Source of the DNA: UBA1206 sp045600105
GTDB lineage: Bacteria > Bacillota > Clostridia > Oscillospirales > CAG-382
Direction: 5' to 3'
Assembly (NCBI GenBank): GCA_045600105.1
Contig: JAZRXG010000005.1
Location: 26,678-90,677, forward strand
Length of the DNA: 64,000 nucleotides
Program-made: the position numbers and the translations under genes
Shown: piece after piece, positions 1 through 8,506 of the stretch
Layout of the letters: each line of letters starts with the position of its first letter
Position numbering within the stretch: the stretch's first letter is position 1
The notes under the pieces: model-generated
What the model was told of the DNA's origin: nothing
What the model saw: only the letters and a program-made list of their open reading frames with translations
Databases searched by the model: none

Positions 1-176
1 CGCACGAGAGAGCGCAGATAATCGAAGGCGGGAACGGTATTCGCGGCGATATATCCGAGCATCACCACCGCGGACGACGCCGCGATGAGCGGTGAAAAGC
101 GGTCGTTGGTCTGACGCATCACCACCGCGATGACCGCGGCGCATATACCGAAGCCGCAGACGGCAAAGACGTTCAC
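1..176 (-). CDS. spoIIIAD: Stage III sporulation protein AD, N-terminal part (runs off left edge)
   Basis: The first ~58 codons on the minus strand read VNVFAVCGFGICAAVIAVVM and continue with hydrophobic segments typical of SpoIIIAD, a polytopic inner membrane protein of the SpoIIIA channel linking mother cell and forespore. It begins with GTG at 176, which overlaps the TGA stop of spoIIIAC (GTGA), a usual sign of translational coupling. The order AA-AB-AC-AD supports the call. The rest of the gene lies beyond the window. Confidence 0.85.
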   Translation of the reverse strand, partial: MNVFAVCGFGICAAVIAVVMRQTNDRFSPLIAASSAVVMLGYIAANTVPAFDYLRSLV

Positions 177-367
177 AGCCCGAAAATGCCTCGTATCGAC
201 GAAAAGAGCTTGCCTATCTCCGACACGAGCAGCAGCATCACGATGACTATCCCCGCCACCGCCACGAAAGTCGCCTGCTCGTCGCGCCCCGTTTTCTGGA
301 GTATCTGGCTTGCAAGAGCGACGGTCAGCCCCACACCGGCTATTTTCAATACCAACGATATATTCAT
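173..367 (-). CDS. spoIIIAC: Stage III sporulation protein AC
   Basis: 64 residues, the usual size of SpoIIIAC, with two hydrophobic helices (about 5-22 and 32-50) joined by a short polar loop containing QKTGRDEQA, a family hallmark. It is a small membrane subunit of the mother-cell/forespore SpoIIIA-SpoIIQ feeding-tube complex. It follows spoIIIAB by 12 bp and overlaps spoIIIAD. Expression under the mother-cell factor sigma-E is expected from the family; no promoter was identified here because the promoter should lie ahead of the operon. Confidence 0.93.
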   Translation of the reverse strand: MNISLVLKIAGVGLTVALASQILQKTGRDEQATFVAVAGIVIVMLLLVSEIGKLFSSIRGIFGL

Positions 368-379
368 GCTTTTTCCCCA

Positions 380-862
380 TCAATACAGAATGATCGCCGC
401 GGCAAGCGACGCGAGAGCGCCGAGGGCGCGGAACGATCTGACTTTTCCGGCAAGGCTTTTTTCCTCCTCGTTCTTTTTTCGCTCAAGGGACGACACGCAG
501 AGCTCTATCCGTTCCGTCTGAGTCACGAGATCGGTCGTGCCGAGCCCGTCGCCGAGCGACATAAGAGCCGACGTCACGTCCTCATCCGCGTCAAGCGTAA
601 GAACGGCGTTTTTCCACGACTCCGAAATAAAAGTCCCCGACGAAAGACAGCCGAGAAAGCCGCATTTTTCAAGAACATCGTCGTGAAAAGACGCGAATAT
701 CCTGCGAAGCTCAGTCCGCGTGCAGCGTATTCCGTCGTTCATCGTCCGAAGCAGCGACAGCACGCCGCAAAGCCTGTTGTATTTTTCGGTCTGCTTTTTT
801 GCCGCTTCTCCTCCCGCCGCCCAGCCGACCGCGACGAGCAGAAAGCACGCCAAAAGCTTCAA
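380..862 (-). CDS. spoIIIAB: Stage III sporulation protein AB
   Basis: 160 residues. A hydrophobic N-terminal segment (about 2-20) is followed by a mostly helical domain with RTMNDGIRCTRTELRRIF-like sequence, and a hydrophobic C-terminal segment (about 145-159) ends the protein. This is the SpoIIIAB pattern, related to the GspF fold of type II secretion. Its ATG overlaps the end of spoIIIAA by 4 bp. It is a membrane component of the SpoIIIA channel, probably the platform for the SpoIIIAA ATPase (family knowledge). Confidence 0.9.
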   Translation of the reverse strand: MKLLACFLLVAVGWAAGGEAAKKQTEKYNRLCGVLSLLRTMNDGIRCTRTELRRIFASFHDDVLEKCGFLGCLSSGTFISESWKNAVLTLDADEDVTSALMSLGDGLGTTDLVTQTERIELCVSSLERKKNEEEKSLAGKVRSFRALGALASLAAAIILY

Positions 863-1743
863 GGTCTTATCACCTCGCTGCCGTAAACCCCGTTATGATA
901 AACTCTGACGAACAATTCAAACACTCCTTTTGTGACGAGCGCGTTTACGTGCGGCCTTTTCATTATCCCGTCGACGCTGCTTCCGTGGCACGACGCGACG
1001 AGCGTGACGCCGCTGTTCTGCGACGCGATGAGTCCTTCGGTCTCGTCGTCGCTTATTTCGTCGCAGACGATGACCTCGGGCGACATGGTGCGCGTCAGCA
1101 GGTCTATCGCCTGCTTTTTCGGACATTCGCGGACGACGTCGACGAGGCAGTCCTTCATTTCGGGCACGAAAAGCTCGCTCCTTTCGTCGGCGATCCCGAC
1201 GCGGAGCGGCTTGTTTCCCGACGACAGAAGATAGGCGCACGACCGAAGATAGGTCGTCTTCCCCATTCCCGGAGGCGAAAAAACGAGCACTCCGCGAAGC
1301 CCCTCGTCACGCAGGAAGCGGCAGAGCTCCGACGCGATATCGGGGAAAAATCTGCTCACCCTGAGGCAGACCGACGTCACTTCCGAAAAAGTTTTTATCC
1401 CTTTTCCGTCAAAGACGGCGTTTCCGCAGACGCCCGCGCGGTATCCGTCCGGAAGCGGTATGTAGCCGCGTCTTATCGTTTCCTCGTAGGCGTAGAACGA
1501 TGAGGCGGTAAGGCGCGAAAGGCACTCCGCCATTTCGTTTTTGTCCGTCCTCACCCCGTTTGCGGCGCGGCACGGTCTGCCGTTTTCGTCAATGAAGACG
1601 TTGCTGCCGCCGCAGCTGAGCGACACGGGAAGACCGGTGCGCAGCCGTATTTCCGTTACCCTTTCCATCAGTTCAGGCGGGCAGGAAAGCAGCACGAGAT
1701 TAAGACGGTACGGCAGATATTTATACAGTTTTTCGATTTTCAT
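859..1743 (-). CDS. spoIIIAA: Stage III sporulation protein AA, channel ATPase
   Basis: 294 residues, close to the family size. A Walker A motif PPGMGKTT lies at about 157-164, a Walker B-like stretch VIVCDEIS at about 225-232, and the conserved ADERSEL segment lies between them. The protein is the secretion-type ATPase of the SpoIIIA feeding tube needed for forespore development after engulfment. It is the first gene of the operon here, and its ATG lies 23 bp inside the end of the upstream flippase gene, so the flippase and spoIIIA may share a transcript. Confidence 0.95.
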   Translation of the reverse strand: MKIEKLYKYLPYRLNLVLLSCPPELMERVTEIRLRTGLPVSLSCGGSNVFIDENGRPCRAANGVRTDKNEMAECLSRLTASSFYAYEETIRRGYIPLPDGYRAGVCGNAVFDGKGIKTFSEVTSVCLRVSRFFPDIASELCRFLRDEGLRGVLVFSPPGMGKTTYLRSCAYLLSSGNKPLRVGIADERSELFVPEMKDCLVDVVRECPKKQAIDLLTRTMSPEVIVCDEISDDETEGLIASQNSGVTLVASCHGSSVDGIMKRPHVNALVTKGVFELFVRVYHNGVYGSEVIRP

Positions 1744-3235
1744 ATTTCAAAAAGACGAGGCACAGCAGCGTATACGGCACGAGCAGCGTCACGGCGCAAG
1801 CCGCAAGCTCCGGCACTTTCCCCATCTCCGGCAGAAGCGAAGATACCTTTGACGCAAGAAAGCCCGAAATAAGCGCGAAAAGCGCGGAAAAAGCGAAATG
1901 CCCGACGAATCCGTGACGGATCGACGCCTTTTTTACCGTTCTGATATAGCACATGAAGAACGAGAACGTGTTCGACACCACGAGCAGCCACAGATACCCG
2001 TTAGCCCCCGTGCGGGGAATGAGAAGAAGAATGATGATCATTCTCGTAACGCAGTTGTAAACGGTCACCCGCATGGTGTACGCCTGCTCCCCGATGCCCT
2101 TGAGCATGCCGTCGCAGATCGTTTCGACGTACATGAACGGAGTGACGAGGGAAAGTATGCGTATCCCCGACGCCGCGTCGGTATTTCCGTAAAAGCACAG
2201 GCTGATCTTTTCGGGGAAAAAGTAAAACAGGCTTCCGGCGGCGACGCTGAACAGTATCGTCGTTTCAAGCGTTTTGCCTACCCTTGCGTCGCGTTCACGC
2301 TTGTCGGAAGACGCGTTCAGCCTCGACACCGTCGGGACGAGCACGCTGAGGGTCGCCGAAAGAAAGGCGAACGGGAAAAACAGCACGGGGATGACCATGC
2401 CGCGTATGAGCCCGAAATCCGAAAGCGACTTTCCGTATTCACCGCCGTAAAGCGTGAAGCAGTACGGGATAAGCACGTTTTCGACGGCGTGGAGGGCGCT
2501 GTTGAGCCAGCCGCCCGCCGCAACGGGGATAGCCACGCGTGCGACCCTGCCGATGCCGTAATCGCGCTTTTCGCCTTTTTTGAAACGGTATCTTTTTGAA
2601 AACGCGAAGAAAAGAGCGACGTAGCAGCACGAGAATATCTCGCCCGCGGCAAGTCCCGCCGTGAGTCCGGCGCAGAGCCTTCCCGTGTCGGTCGTGCCGC
2701 CGAGGAACAGAGTGAACACGCCGACCGTGAGCCCTATTTTGCACAGGTCCTCAAAAAGCTGCGCAGACGACGGTATGACGTAACGTCCCTTTGCCATAAA
2801 ATAGCCCTTGAAGCAGGACGAAAGCGCCATGAACGGCATTGAGAGCGAAAGGAGCCGCAGCGGCAGCAGCGTTCTGGCGTCGCCGAGGATAAGGCGAGAG
2901 AGAGGCGACGACAGAAAAAGCAGCATGGCGAGCGACGACGTGCCCATGAAAAGCGCGAGCCTGAACGACGAAGAAAGCGCCGAAAGCGCCGTTTTTCCGT
3001 CGTCGTTCTTTTCAAATTCCTCCGCGAGGACGCGTGACACGCTGAGCGTGAGCCCCGAATTTGCGAAAGAAGCAAAAAGCGAATAGACCGAGAGCACGAG
3101 CTGATACAGCCCCATTCCCTCGCTGCCCATGCGCGAAACGAGATAAAGGCGGAAAAGCATCCCGCTTCCCCGGCAAAGAAAAGAGAAAAGGCATATCACC
3201 GCGGACGACACAAGTATCTTTTTCCCGAAGTTCAA
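1721..3235 (-). CDS. SpoVB-like MATE/MVF-family polysaccharide flippase
   Basis: About 504 residues with many hydrophobic helices. The N-terminal region has the SRMGSEGMGLYQL segment typical of SpoVB and related oligosaccharide flippases, which move lipid-linked precursors across the membrane. I place the start at a TTG (3235) because GGGAGG lies 7 nt upstream; a longer reading from another TTG at 3283 has no ribosome site and adds a charged tail. The 3' end overlaps spoIIIAA. Lying directly ahead of spoIIIA suggests a cortex or coat role, but it could also be a general flippase. Confidence 0.82.
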   Translation of the reverse strand: MNFGKKILVSSAVICLFSFLCRGSGMLFRLYLVSRMGSEGMGLYQLVLSVYSLFASFANSGLTLSVSRVLAEEFEKNDDGKTALSALSSSFRLALFMGTSSLAMLLFLSSPLSRLILGDARTLLPLRLLSLSMPFMALSSCFKGYFMAKGRYVIPSSAQLFEDLCKIGLTVGVFTLFLGGTTDTGRLCAGLTAGLAAGEIFSCCYVALFFAFSKRYRFKKGEKRDYGIGRVARVAIPVAAGGWLNSALHAVENVLIPYCFTLYGGEYGKSLSDFGLIRGMVIPVLFFPFAFLSATLSVLVPTVSRLNASSDKRERDARVGKTLETTILFSVAAGSLFYFFPEKISLCFYGNTDAASGIRILSLVTPFMYVETICDGMLKGIGEQAYTMRVTVYNCVTRMIIILLLIPRTGANGYLWLLVVSNTFSFFMCYIRTVKKASIRHGFVGHFAFSALFALISGFLASKVSSLLPEMGKVPELAACAVTLLVPYTLLCLVFLKYENRKTV

Positions 3236-3298
3236 TACGCCGCCTCCCGTTTTTTGCTGCTGCCTTACATTTTTATGTGCCAATTCATAAAAAAAGAC

Positions 3299-3350
3299 TT
3301 GTTATTTTTTGTCGACGGTGATATACTTAAACAGATGATGAAGTCATCAT
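3299..3350 (+). promoter_or_regulatory. Sigma-A-type promoter with palindrome near the start point, ahead of tsaE
   Basis: TTGTTA (3299-3304), a 17-nt spacer and TATACT (3322-3327) point at tsaE. A perfect palindrome, ATGATGA-AG-TCATCAT, covers 3335-3350, where transcription should begin, and could be an operator. Promoter and palindrome are read directly; binding by a regulator is inference. Confidence 0.6.
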
Positions 3351-3378
3351 AATATTTATATACGGCGGATCAATCGAT

Positions 3379-3810
3379 ATGATAAAAAACTACGTTTCCG
3401 AATCCCCGGAGGATACCAAAAAAATAGCGTTCGACCTTGCGGACACCGCGCTTGAAAGAAAGTGCATCTGTCTGACGGGCACCCTCGGTGCCGGAAAGAC
3501 GATGTTCACGTCGGGACTCGTCGACGCCCTCTGCCCCGAGTGCGCCTCCCTCGTACATTCGCCCACGTTCGCGATAGTCAACGAATATATCGGAAAAGCT
3601 CACAGCGTTTTCCACTTTGACCTCTACCGCATCAAGGACCCCGAGGACCTTTACTCGACGGGCTTTTACGATTACGAGGACAGAAACGGCGTCATCGTCG
3701 CCGAATGGAGCGATCTGTTCCGCGACTGCTTCCCCGACGACGCCATCCACGTGAATATCGTGCCCGACGGAGAAAGCAAAAGAATAATCACGATAGAATA
3801 TAAGGACTGA
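3379..3810 (+). CDS. tsaE: tRNA threonylcarbamoyladenosine biosynthesis ATPase TsaE
   Basis: 143 residues with a P-loop GTLGAGKT at about 34-41, the SPTFAIVNEY segment, and HFDLYR, all diagnostic for TsaE. It helps the TsaB-TsaD complex attach threonylcarbamoyl to A37 of ANN-decoding tRNAs. tsaB follows 5 bp later, so the two are co-transcribed, as in many bacteria. The start is the first ATG after a GGCGG-containing leader. Confidence 0.96.
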   Translation: MIKNYVSESPEDTKKIAFDLADTALERKCICLTGTLGAGKTMFTSGLVDALCPECASLVHSPTFAIVNEYIGKAHSVFHFDLYRIKDPEDLYSTGFYDYEDRNGVIVAEWSDLFRDCFPDDAIHVNIVPDGESKRIITIEYKD

Positions 3811-3815
3811 AAGTT

Positions 3816-4508
3816 ATGATAATACTCGGTATCGACACCACCGCCGTCACGGCGACGGCTGCAGTCTGCGAAGCCGAAGACGGCGTCATCACGAACCATT
3901 CGCTGTCTCTGCTCAAAAACGGACTCACACACTCCGAAAATCTGCTCCCCATAATAGATTCCGCGCTGAAGTCGATGGGCAAGACCCCCGACGACATTGA
4001 CCTCGTGTCCGTCTCGGTCGGTCCCGGCTCGTTCACCGGCGTCAGGATAGGCGTCGCCACGGCAAAAGGCATCGCGTTTGCCGGAAACAAAAAGGTCTGC
4101 GGCGTTTCGACGCTCGAAGCCCTTGCCGAAAACTGCGCTTCCTTCGGCGGCATCGTCTGCCCCGTCATGGACGCGAGACGCCATCAGTTCTACAACGCGC
4201 TTTTCGAGAACGGAAAAAGACTCTGCGAGGACAGATGCGTTTCGTTTGAGGAGATATACGCCGACGCGATGAGTTACGGCAAGCCCGTGATGCTCTGCGG
4301 CGACGGCGCGAGACTCTTTTATTCGCTTTGCGAAAACAAGGAAGGTATCGTGATGCCTCCGCTCTGCGCCGAAGACCAGAACGGTCTTTCGGTCTGCGTG
4401 ACCGCATACAAAAAATACCTTGCCGGAGAATACACGACACACGCCGAGCTGCGTCCGGTATATCTGAGACCGTCTCAGGCTGAAAGAGAAAGGAATGCAA
4501 AATCATGA
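3816..4508 (+). CDS. tsaB: tRNA threonylcarbamoyladenosine biosynthesis protein TsaB
   Basis: 230 residues. It starts ILGIDTTAVTATAAV and carries VSVGPGSFTGVRIG, the TsaB signature of this inactive ASKHA-fold partner of TsaD. It dimerises with TsaD for t6A synthesis. In many Firmicutes rimI and tsaD follow, but here rpiB overlaps the tsaB stop (ATGA), so tsaD must be elsewhere. Confidence 0.95.
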   Translation: MIILGIDTTAVTATAAVCEAEDGVITNHSLSLLKNGLTHSENLLPIIDSALKSMGKTPDDIDLVSVSVGPGSFTGVRIGVATAKGIAFAGNKKVCGVSTLEALAENCASFGGIVCPVMDARRHQFYNALFENGKRLCEDRCVSFEEIYADAMSYGKPVMLCGDGARLFYSLCENKEGIVMPPLCAEDQNGLSVCVTAYKKYLAGEYTTHAELRPVYLRPSQAERERNAKS

Positions 4509-4933
4509 AAATTTCAATTGGCTGCGATCACGGCGGGCTTGAACTCAAAAACGCCATTGCCGAACACCTCAGAAGCGAAGGTCACGAGGTGACCGATAAC
4601 GGCACCTATACCAAGGACAGCTGTGACTACCCCGTTTTTGCCAAAAAGACCGCAAAAGCGGTTTCTTCCGGCGACGCCGACTTCGGCGTGCTCGTCTGCA
4701 CCACCGGCATCGGTATGTCGATATGCGCCAACAAGGTGCGCGGCGCGCGTGCCGCCCTCATCCACGAGACGAGAGGCGCCGAAATGTGCAGACGCCACAA
4801 CAACGCCAACGTAATATGCTTCGGACAAGCCGTCACCGACGTTGACACCGCCTGCAAATGCGTTGATATATTCCTTTCCACCCCTTTCGAAGGCGGCAGA
4901 CACGAACGCCGCGTTTCAATGTTCGAGGACTGA
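4505..4933 (+). CDS. rpiB: Ribose-5-phosphate isomerase B
   Basis: 142 residues, RpiB/LacAB family. GCDHGGLELK at the N terminus, the phosphate-binding and catalytic loop CTTGIGMSICANK (catalytic Cys about 67) and RRHNNANVICFG are all present. It interconverts ribose-5-phosphate and ribulose-5-phosphate in the pentose phosphate pathway. A LacA/B galactose-6-phosphate role is unlikely, since only one subunit is encoded. Its ATG overlaps the tsaB stop. Confidence 0.93.
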   Translation: MKISIGCDHGGLELKNAIAEHLRSEGHEVTDNGTYTKDSCDYPVFAKKTAKAVSSGDADFGVLVCTTGIGMSICANKVRGARAALIHETRGAEMCRRHNNANVICFGQAVTDVDTACKCVDIFLSTPFEGGRHERRVSMFED

Positions 4934-4942
4934 AAAGCACCG

Positions 4943-6166
4943 ATGAGATACGTTATTGTTATAGGCGACGGAATGGCGGACTATCCCATACCGTCACTCG
5001 GGGGCAAAACGCCGATCGAAAAAGCGTCGACTCCCAATTTTGACTTTATCGCGCGCCGCGGCGTCATCGGAACGATGCAGACCGTCCCCGACGGAATGGT
5101 GCCCGAAAGCGACACCGCCAATCTCGCGATAATGGGCTACGACCCGAAGCGCTATTCGCGCGGACGCTCTCCGCTCGAGGCGGCAAGCATGGGTATCGAA
5201 ATGCGGCCCGACCAGACCGCGATACGCGCCAACCTCGTTGCCCTTTCGGACGACGGAAAGCCGTACGACGAAAAAATCATGCTCGACCACTCCTCCTCCG
5301 AGATACCCACCGAGGAAGCGCGGGTGTTCATCGAATACTGCGACGAAAAGCTGTGCGGCAAGGGGCAGAAGCTCTACACCGGCGTCAGCTACCGCAACTG
5401 CCTCATCTACGACGACGCGCCCGAATTCACCGACTTCTCGCGTCCTCACGATATACTCGGCAGACAGATAACCGACTACCTTCCCCGCTCGGAAAGCAGC
5501 AAGCCCTTCCTCGACCTGATGAGAGCGTCGTTCGACATCCTCAACGACCATCCGCTCAATGTCGAAAGAGCGAAAAAAGGGCTGAAAAAGGCAAATTCCC
5601 TTTGGTTCTGGTCGCCCGGCAAAAAGCCCGACCTGCCTTCGTTCAAAGAAAAGACCGGTCTTGACGGCTCGGTCATCTGCGCCGTCGACCTCATAAAGGG
5701 CATCGGCAAATGCGCGGGACTCGACACGCCTTACGTCGAGGGCGCCACCGGCGGATGCGTCACCGACTACACCGCCAAGGTCAACGCGGCGCTCGGCGAG
5801 CTTGAAAAAGGCAAGGAATTCGTCTATATCCACGTCGAAGCGCCCGACGAATGCGGTCACAAGGGCGACGTCGACGCCAAGATCGCGGCGATAGAGAACA
5901 TCGACGAAAAGATCGTCGGCGTACTGCTCGAAAAGCTCCCGTCCTTCGGCGAGCCGTTCCGCATCGCCGTCCTCCCCGACCATCCGACGCCCATTTCGCT
6001 CCGCACCCACGCGAGCGACCCGATACCGTTCGCCGTCTATTCGTCCGAAAAAGACGTAGTCTCCGGCATCGACGGATACTCGGAAGCGAAGGCAAGGGAA
6101 AGCGGCATCCATATAAGCGACGGAAGCACCTTCATCGACAGATTCATTGACGGCGTTTTCGATTGA
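4943..6166 (+). CDS. apgM: Cofactor-independent phosphoglycerate mutase, archaeal (ApgM) type
   Basis: 407 residues of the alkaline-phosphatase-superfamily ApgM type. The metal-binding GDGMADYP starts the protein, PESDTANLAIMGYDP carries the catalytic serine, and EAPDECGHKGD and LPDHPTP supply further metal ligands. It should interconvert 3- and 2-phosphoglycerate. Some bacterial members have been proposed as homoserine kinases, so substrate is not certain. It lies 9 bp behind rpiB and ends the tsaE operon. Confidence 0.87.
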   Translation: MRYVIVIGDGMADYPIPSLGGKTPIEKASTPNFDFIARRGVIGTMQTVPDGMVPESDTANLAIMGYDPKRYSRGRSPLEAASMGIEMRPDQTAIRANLVALSDDGKPYDEKIMLDHSSSEIPTEEARVFIEYCDEKLCGKGQKLYTGVSYRNCLIYDDAPEFTDFSRPHDILGRQITDYLPRSESSKPFLDLMRASFDILNDHPLNVERAKKGLKKANSLWFWSPGKKPDLPSFKEKTGLDGSVICAVDLIKGIGKCAGLDTPYVEGATGGCVTDYTAKVNAALGELEKGKEFVYIHVEAPDECGHKGDVDAKIAAIENIDEKIVGVLLEKLPSFGEPFRIAVLPDHPTPISLRTHASDPIPFAVYSSEKDVVSGIDGYSEAKARESGIHISDGSTFIDRFIDGVFD

Positions 6167-6178
6167 TCGTCAAAATGA

Positions 6179-6230
6179 TTTGTATAAAATATACAATTTG
6201 CGCAGGTGTATTTTTAGCAACTGCACAAAT
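6179..6230. terminator. Two inverted repeats after apgM
   Basis: TTGTATA-AAA-TATACAA (6179-6195) is followed by a second inverted repeat, ATTTGCGCAG (6196-6205) and CTGCACAAAT (6221-6230), pairing at 9 of 10 positions. There is no clear T-run, so this may be a weak terminator for apgM or an operator region for the next promoter. Confidence 0.4.
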
Positions 6231-6253
6231 ATGATTTTATTGATTTTTTATAA

Positions 6254-6282
6254 TTGATATTTCGAATCGCGAGTGATATAAT
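6254..6282 (+). promoter_or_regulatory. Sigma-A promoter of the peptide-binding lipoprotein gene
   Basis: TTGATA (6254-6259), a 17-nt spacer and a perfect TATAAT (6277-6282). The implied leader is about 130 nt and contains a 9-bp GC-rich hairpin at 6346-6370 (arms GCGCGCGGC and GCCGTGCGC, one G-U pair, 7-nt loop). Confidence 0.75.
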
Positions 6283-6417
6283 ACAGTTTGTATAGTTATC
6301 CAAATGCGGAAAACTCTGCGTGTGACACGTCATACGCGTTCCTCGGCGCGCGGCAGCTCACGCCGTGCGCGGTTCCCCCGGGATTTCAAACGTGAGCGGA
6401 AAGGCATTGGTTCCACC

Positions 6418-8337
6418 ATGAAAAAGATCGTTGTACTCTTCCTCATCGTATGTCTGTGCATACCCGTTTTCGCGGGCTGCACCACGCTTCAGGGCGATGA
6501 CGACAAGGGCGCGAACATTCAGATGTTCATCACCTCGTTCCCGCAGTCTCTCGACCCGGCAACCCTTCAGCTTGACGCGACCACGTCGCTGATCCTCAGC
6601 CTCATCTATCAGCCTCTCACCGCCATCAACGAAGACGGCGAGGTCGTCGGAGCGCTTGCGAACAAATGGTACTCCGAATATGATGACTGCGATGAGCTGT
6701 ATAAAATGTATTTTGAACTGAACGAAACGTATTGGAGCGACAAGATCCTCGTTCAGGCTCAGCACGTTGCCGACGCCTGGACCCGTATCCTTTCTCCGGA
6801 TTTCGAGTCTCCCTACGCTTCCATCCTCTTCCCGATCAGAAACGCCAAGGATTACAAAGCCGGCATCAAGACCGCGTCCGACCTCGGCGTATACGCCATG
6901 AGCGAAGACCTCCTCTGCGTTGAATTCGAATGCGAATACGACGCCGACCTCTTTGCCGAAGCAGTCTCCTGCATAGCGCTTGCCCCCGTTCGTTCCGACA
7001 TCATCGACAAAGCGATGAAGGATAACCCCGTAGGCAGCAAGAACTACGACAGACTTCAGGACTGGGACAAGAACGCCGCCATCATGGTCTGCAACGGTCC
7101 GTACAGAGTTCAGGGCTATGAAGAAGGAACCAAGCTCGTTCTCGAAAGAAACGCTTATTACTACCGTGACGAAGAAGACGATTACCTTGACGAAAGCGTA
7201 ATTCCCTACCGTCTCACCTGCATCTATCAGGAAACCACCATCCACAGCGATGAAAACGGCGACGGCATCGACAACTACGAATTCGAATACAGAAAATGGA
7301 GGAACGACTGGTCTTCTTCCGAAGCCGCGAAAGGCGTCAACTACTTCCTCGGTGCTTTCTCCGCCGATACCTACGCAAAGGTCAAAGCCGACGGCACCAA
7401 GATGAACACCGCAGACCTTCTTTCCACCTATACTTATTTCTTCAACACCAAATCCGAAATAACCGCCGACGCCAAAGTCAGAAACGCTCTTTCCGCCGCT
7501 CTTGACAGAAACCGCATCGTTGAGATAATGGGCACCGGCATGAAAGCCTCCGCCGGCTTCGTTCCCGAAGGCGTGTTCGGCAAAAAGGCAGGCTCGAGCT
7601 TCAGATCCGAAGGAACCGACATTTACAGCGCTTCCGGCAGCATCGACAGCGCGAAGCAGCTTCTGAAGGAAGCAGGCGTCACCTCCGGCACCATCAGACT
7701 TACTTACCTCATTCCCTGGTCCAAGCAGCTTTATTCTTCCGAGACCCTGCACAACACCAAGGCGAAAAAGGTAGTCACCTATAACCCCTACGAAGCGATA
7801 GCCAACTACGCAAAAGAAACGTGGGAATCCCTCGGATTCACCGTTGAGCTCACCGGCGTCACCGCCGACGCTTTCCCCGCAGCGGTCTCCGCGGGCGAAT
7901 GGGACGTCATCGGTCTCGACTACGCCATGAACTCTGTCGACGCTTTCGCGTTCCTCGCTCCTTTCGCTACCTGGTACAGCGGAAACATCGTATCCACCGA
8001 AGTTGACGCCGCCACCTTCACTCCGCACTACACCGGACTTGAAAGTGCCGAATACGACGCCCTCATCGATGAGATCGTGTACGACTCCAACAGAGCCACC
8101 AGATCCGCCAACCTCCACAAAGCAGAAGAGCTCTTCGCTTCCCTCTGCCCCGCGACCGCTCTCTTCCAGTACACCAGAAGCTACGTTGCTTCCGGCAAGC
8201 TTGACGGGATCAAGAACGAAAGCTGGTACGGCTACTACAACTTCAACGAACTTGAGCTTGACGATTACATCAAGGTCAACGCCAAGGAAGGCGAAGAAAG
8301 CTTCGCAAGAACCGAAGATACCAACAACGCGAAGTAA
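6418..8337 (+). CDS. Peptide/oligopeptide ABC transporter substrate-binding lipoprotein (SBP_bac_5)
   Basis: 639 residues from the ATG at 6418. I prefer this to an upstream ATG (6304) because it starts a clear lipoprotein signal: MKK, a hydrophobic core and the lipobox VFAGC with Cys at about 21. The mature part starts with TSFPQSLDPATLQ and has the two-lobed SBP_bac_5 organisation of OppA/DppA proteins. It should capture oligopeptides outside the membrane. No permease or ATPase gene is adjacent, so it is an orphan in this window. A terminator follows. Confidence 0.9.
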   Translation: MKKIVVLFLIVCLCIPVFAGCTTLQGDDDKGANIQMFITSFPQSLDPATLQLDATTSLILSLIYQPLTAINEDGEVVGALANKWYSEYDDCDELYKMYFELNETYWSDKILVQAQHVADAWTRILSPDFESPYASILFPIRNAKDYKAGIKTASDLGVYAMSEDLLCVEFECEYDADLFAEAVSCIALAPVRSDIIDKAMKDNPVGSKNYDRLQDWDKNAAIMVCNGPYRVQGYEEGTKLVLERNAYYYRDEEDDYLDESVIPYRLTCIYQETTIHSDENGDGIDNYEFEYRKWRNDWSSSEAAKGVNYFLGAFSADTYAKVKADGTKMNTADLLSTYTYFFNTKSEITADAKVRNALSAALDRNRIVEIMGTGMKASAGFVPEGVFGKKAGSSFRSEGTDIYSASGSIDSAKQLLKEAGVTSGTIRLTYLIPWSKQLYSSETLHNTKAKKVVTYNPYEAIANYAKETWESLGFTVELTGVTADAFPAAVSAGEWDVIGLDYAMNSVDAFAFLAPFATWYSGNIVSTEVDAATFTPHYTGLESAEYDALIDEIVYDSNRATRSANLHKAEELFASLCPATALFQYTRSYVASGKLDGIKNESWYGYYNFNELELDDYIKVNAKEGEESFARTEDTNNAK

Positions 8338-8365
8338 GGAAAGCTTTAAGCATTAAGCGAATATG

Positions 8366-8400
8366 AAAGGGATTTCGCAGTTTGCGAAATCCCTTTTTTA
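8366..8400 (+). terminator. Rho-independent terminator after the peptide-binding lipoprotein
   Basis: Perfect stem AAAGGGATTTCGCA / TGCGAAATCCCTTT with a minimal loop and a T-run. The stem resembles the AAAGGATTTCC hairpins seen at 8509, 44658, 52628 and 54407. Confidence 0.85.
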
Positions 8401-8423
8401 TGCCCGACAGATGCCCTTGCGAA

Positions 8424-8487
8424 GCACCGAGGACGCCTCTCCTGCACAACAAAAAAACGGGACGCCGAGGACGCCGTCCCCTACAAA
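8424..8487 (+). repeat. GC-rich dispersed repeat, one good and one degenerate copy
   Basis: GGGACGCCGAGGACGCCGTC followed by CCCTACAAA at 8459-8487 matches 52596-52624 and 54373-54400 with few changes. A weaker copy, CACCGAGGACGCCTCTCCTG, lies just before it at about 8426-8445. All good copies lie shortly upstream of an AAAGGATTTCC hairpin. No open reading frame is supported between 8338 and 8580. Confidence 0.7.
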
Positions 8488-8506
8488 AAGCAGCGCCGCC
8501 GTTAAT

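Noticed and set aside
4994..6112. 372-codon minus-strand frame opposite apgM
   Set aside because: Antisense shadow of a clear enzyme gene; composition is low-complexity Arg/Val/Asp.
6304..6417. N-terminal extension of the peptide-binding protein from an upstream ATG
   Set aside because: It would place about 38 basic residues before a perfect lipoprotein signal, and those bases form the GC-rich leader hairpin.
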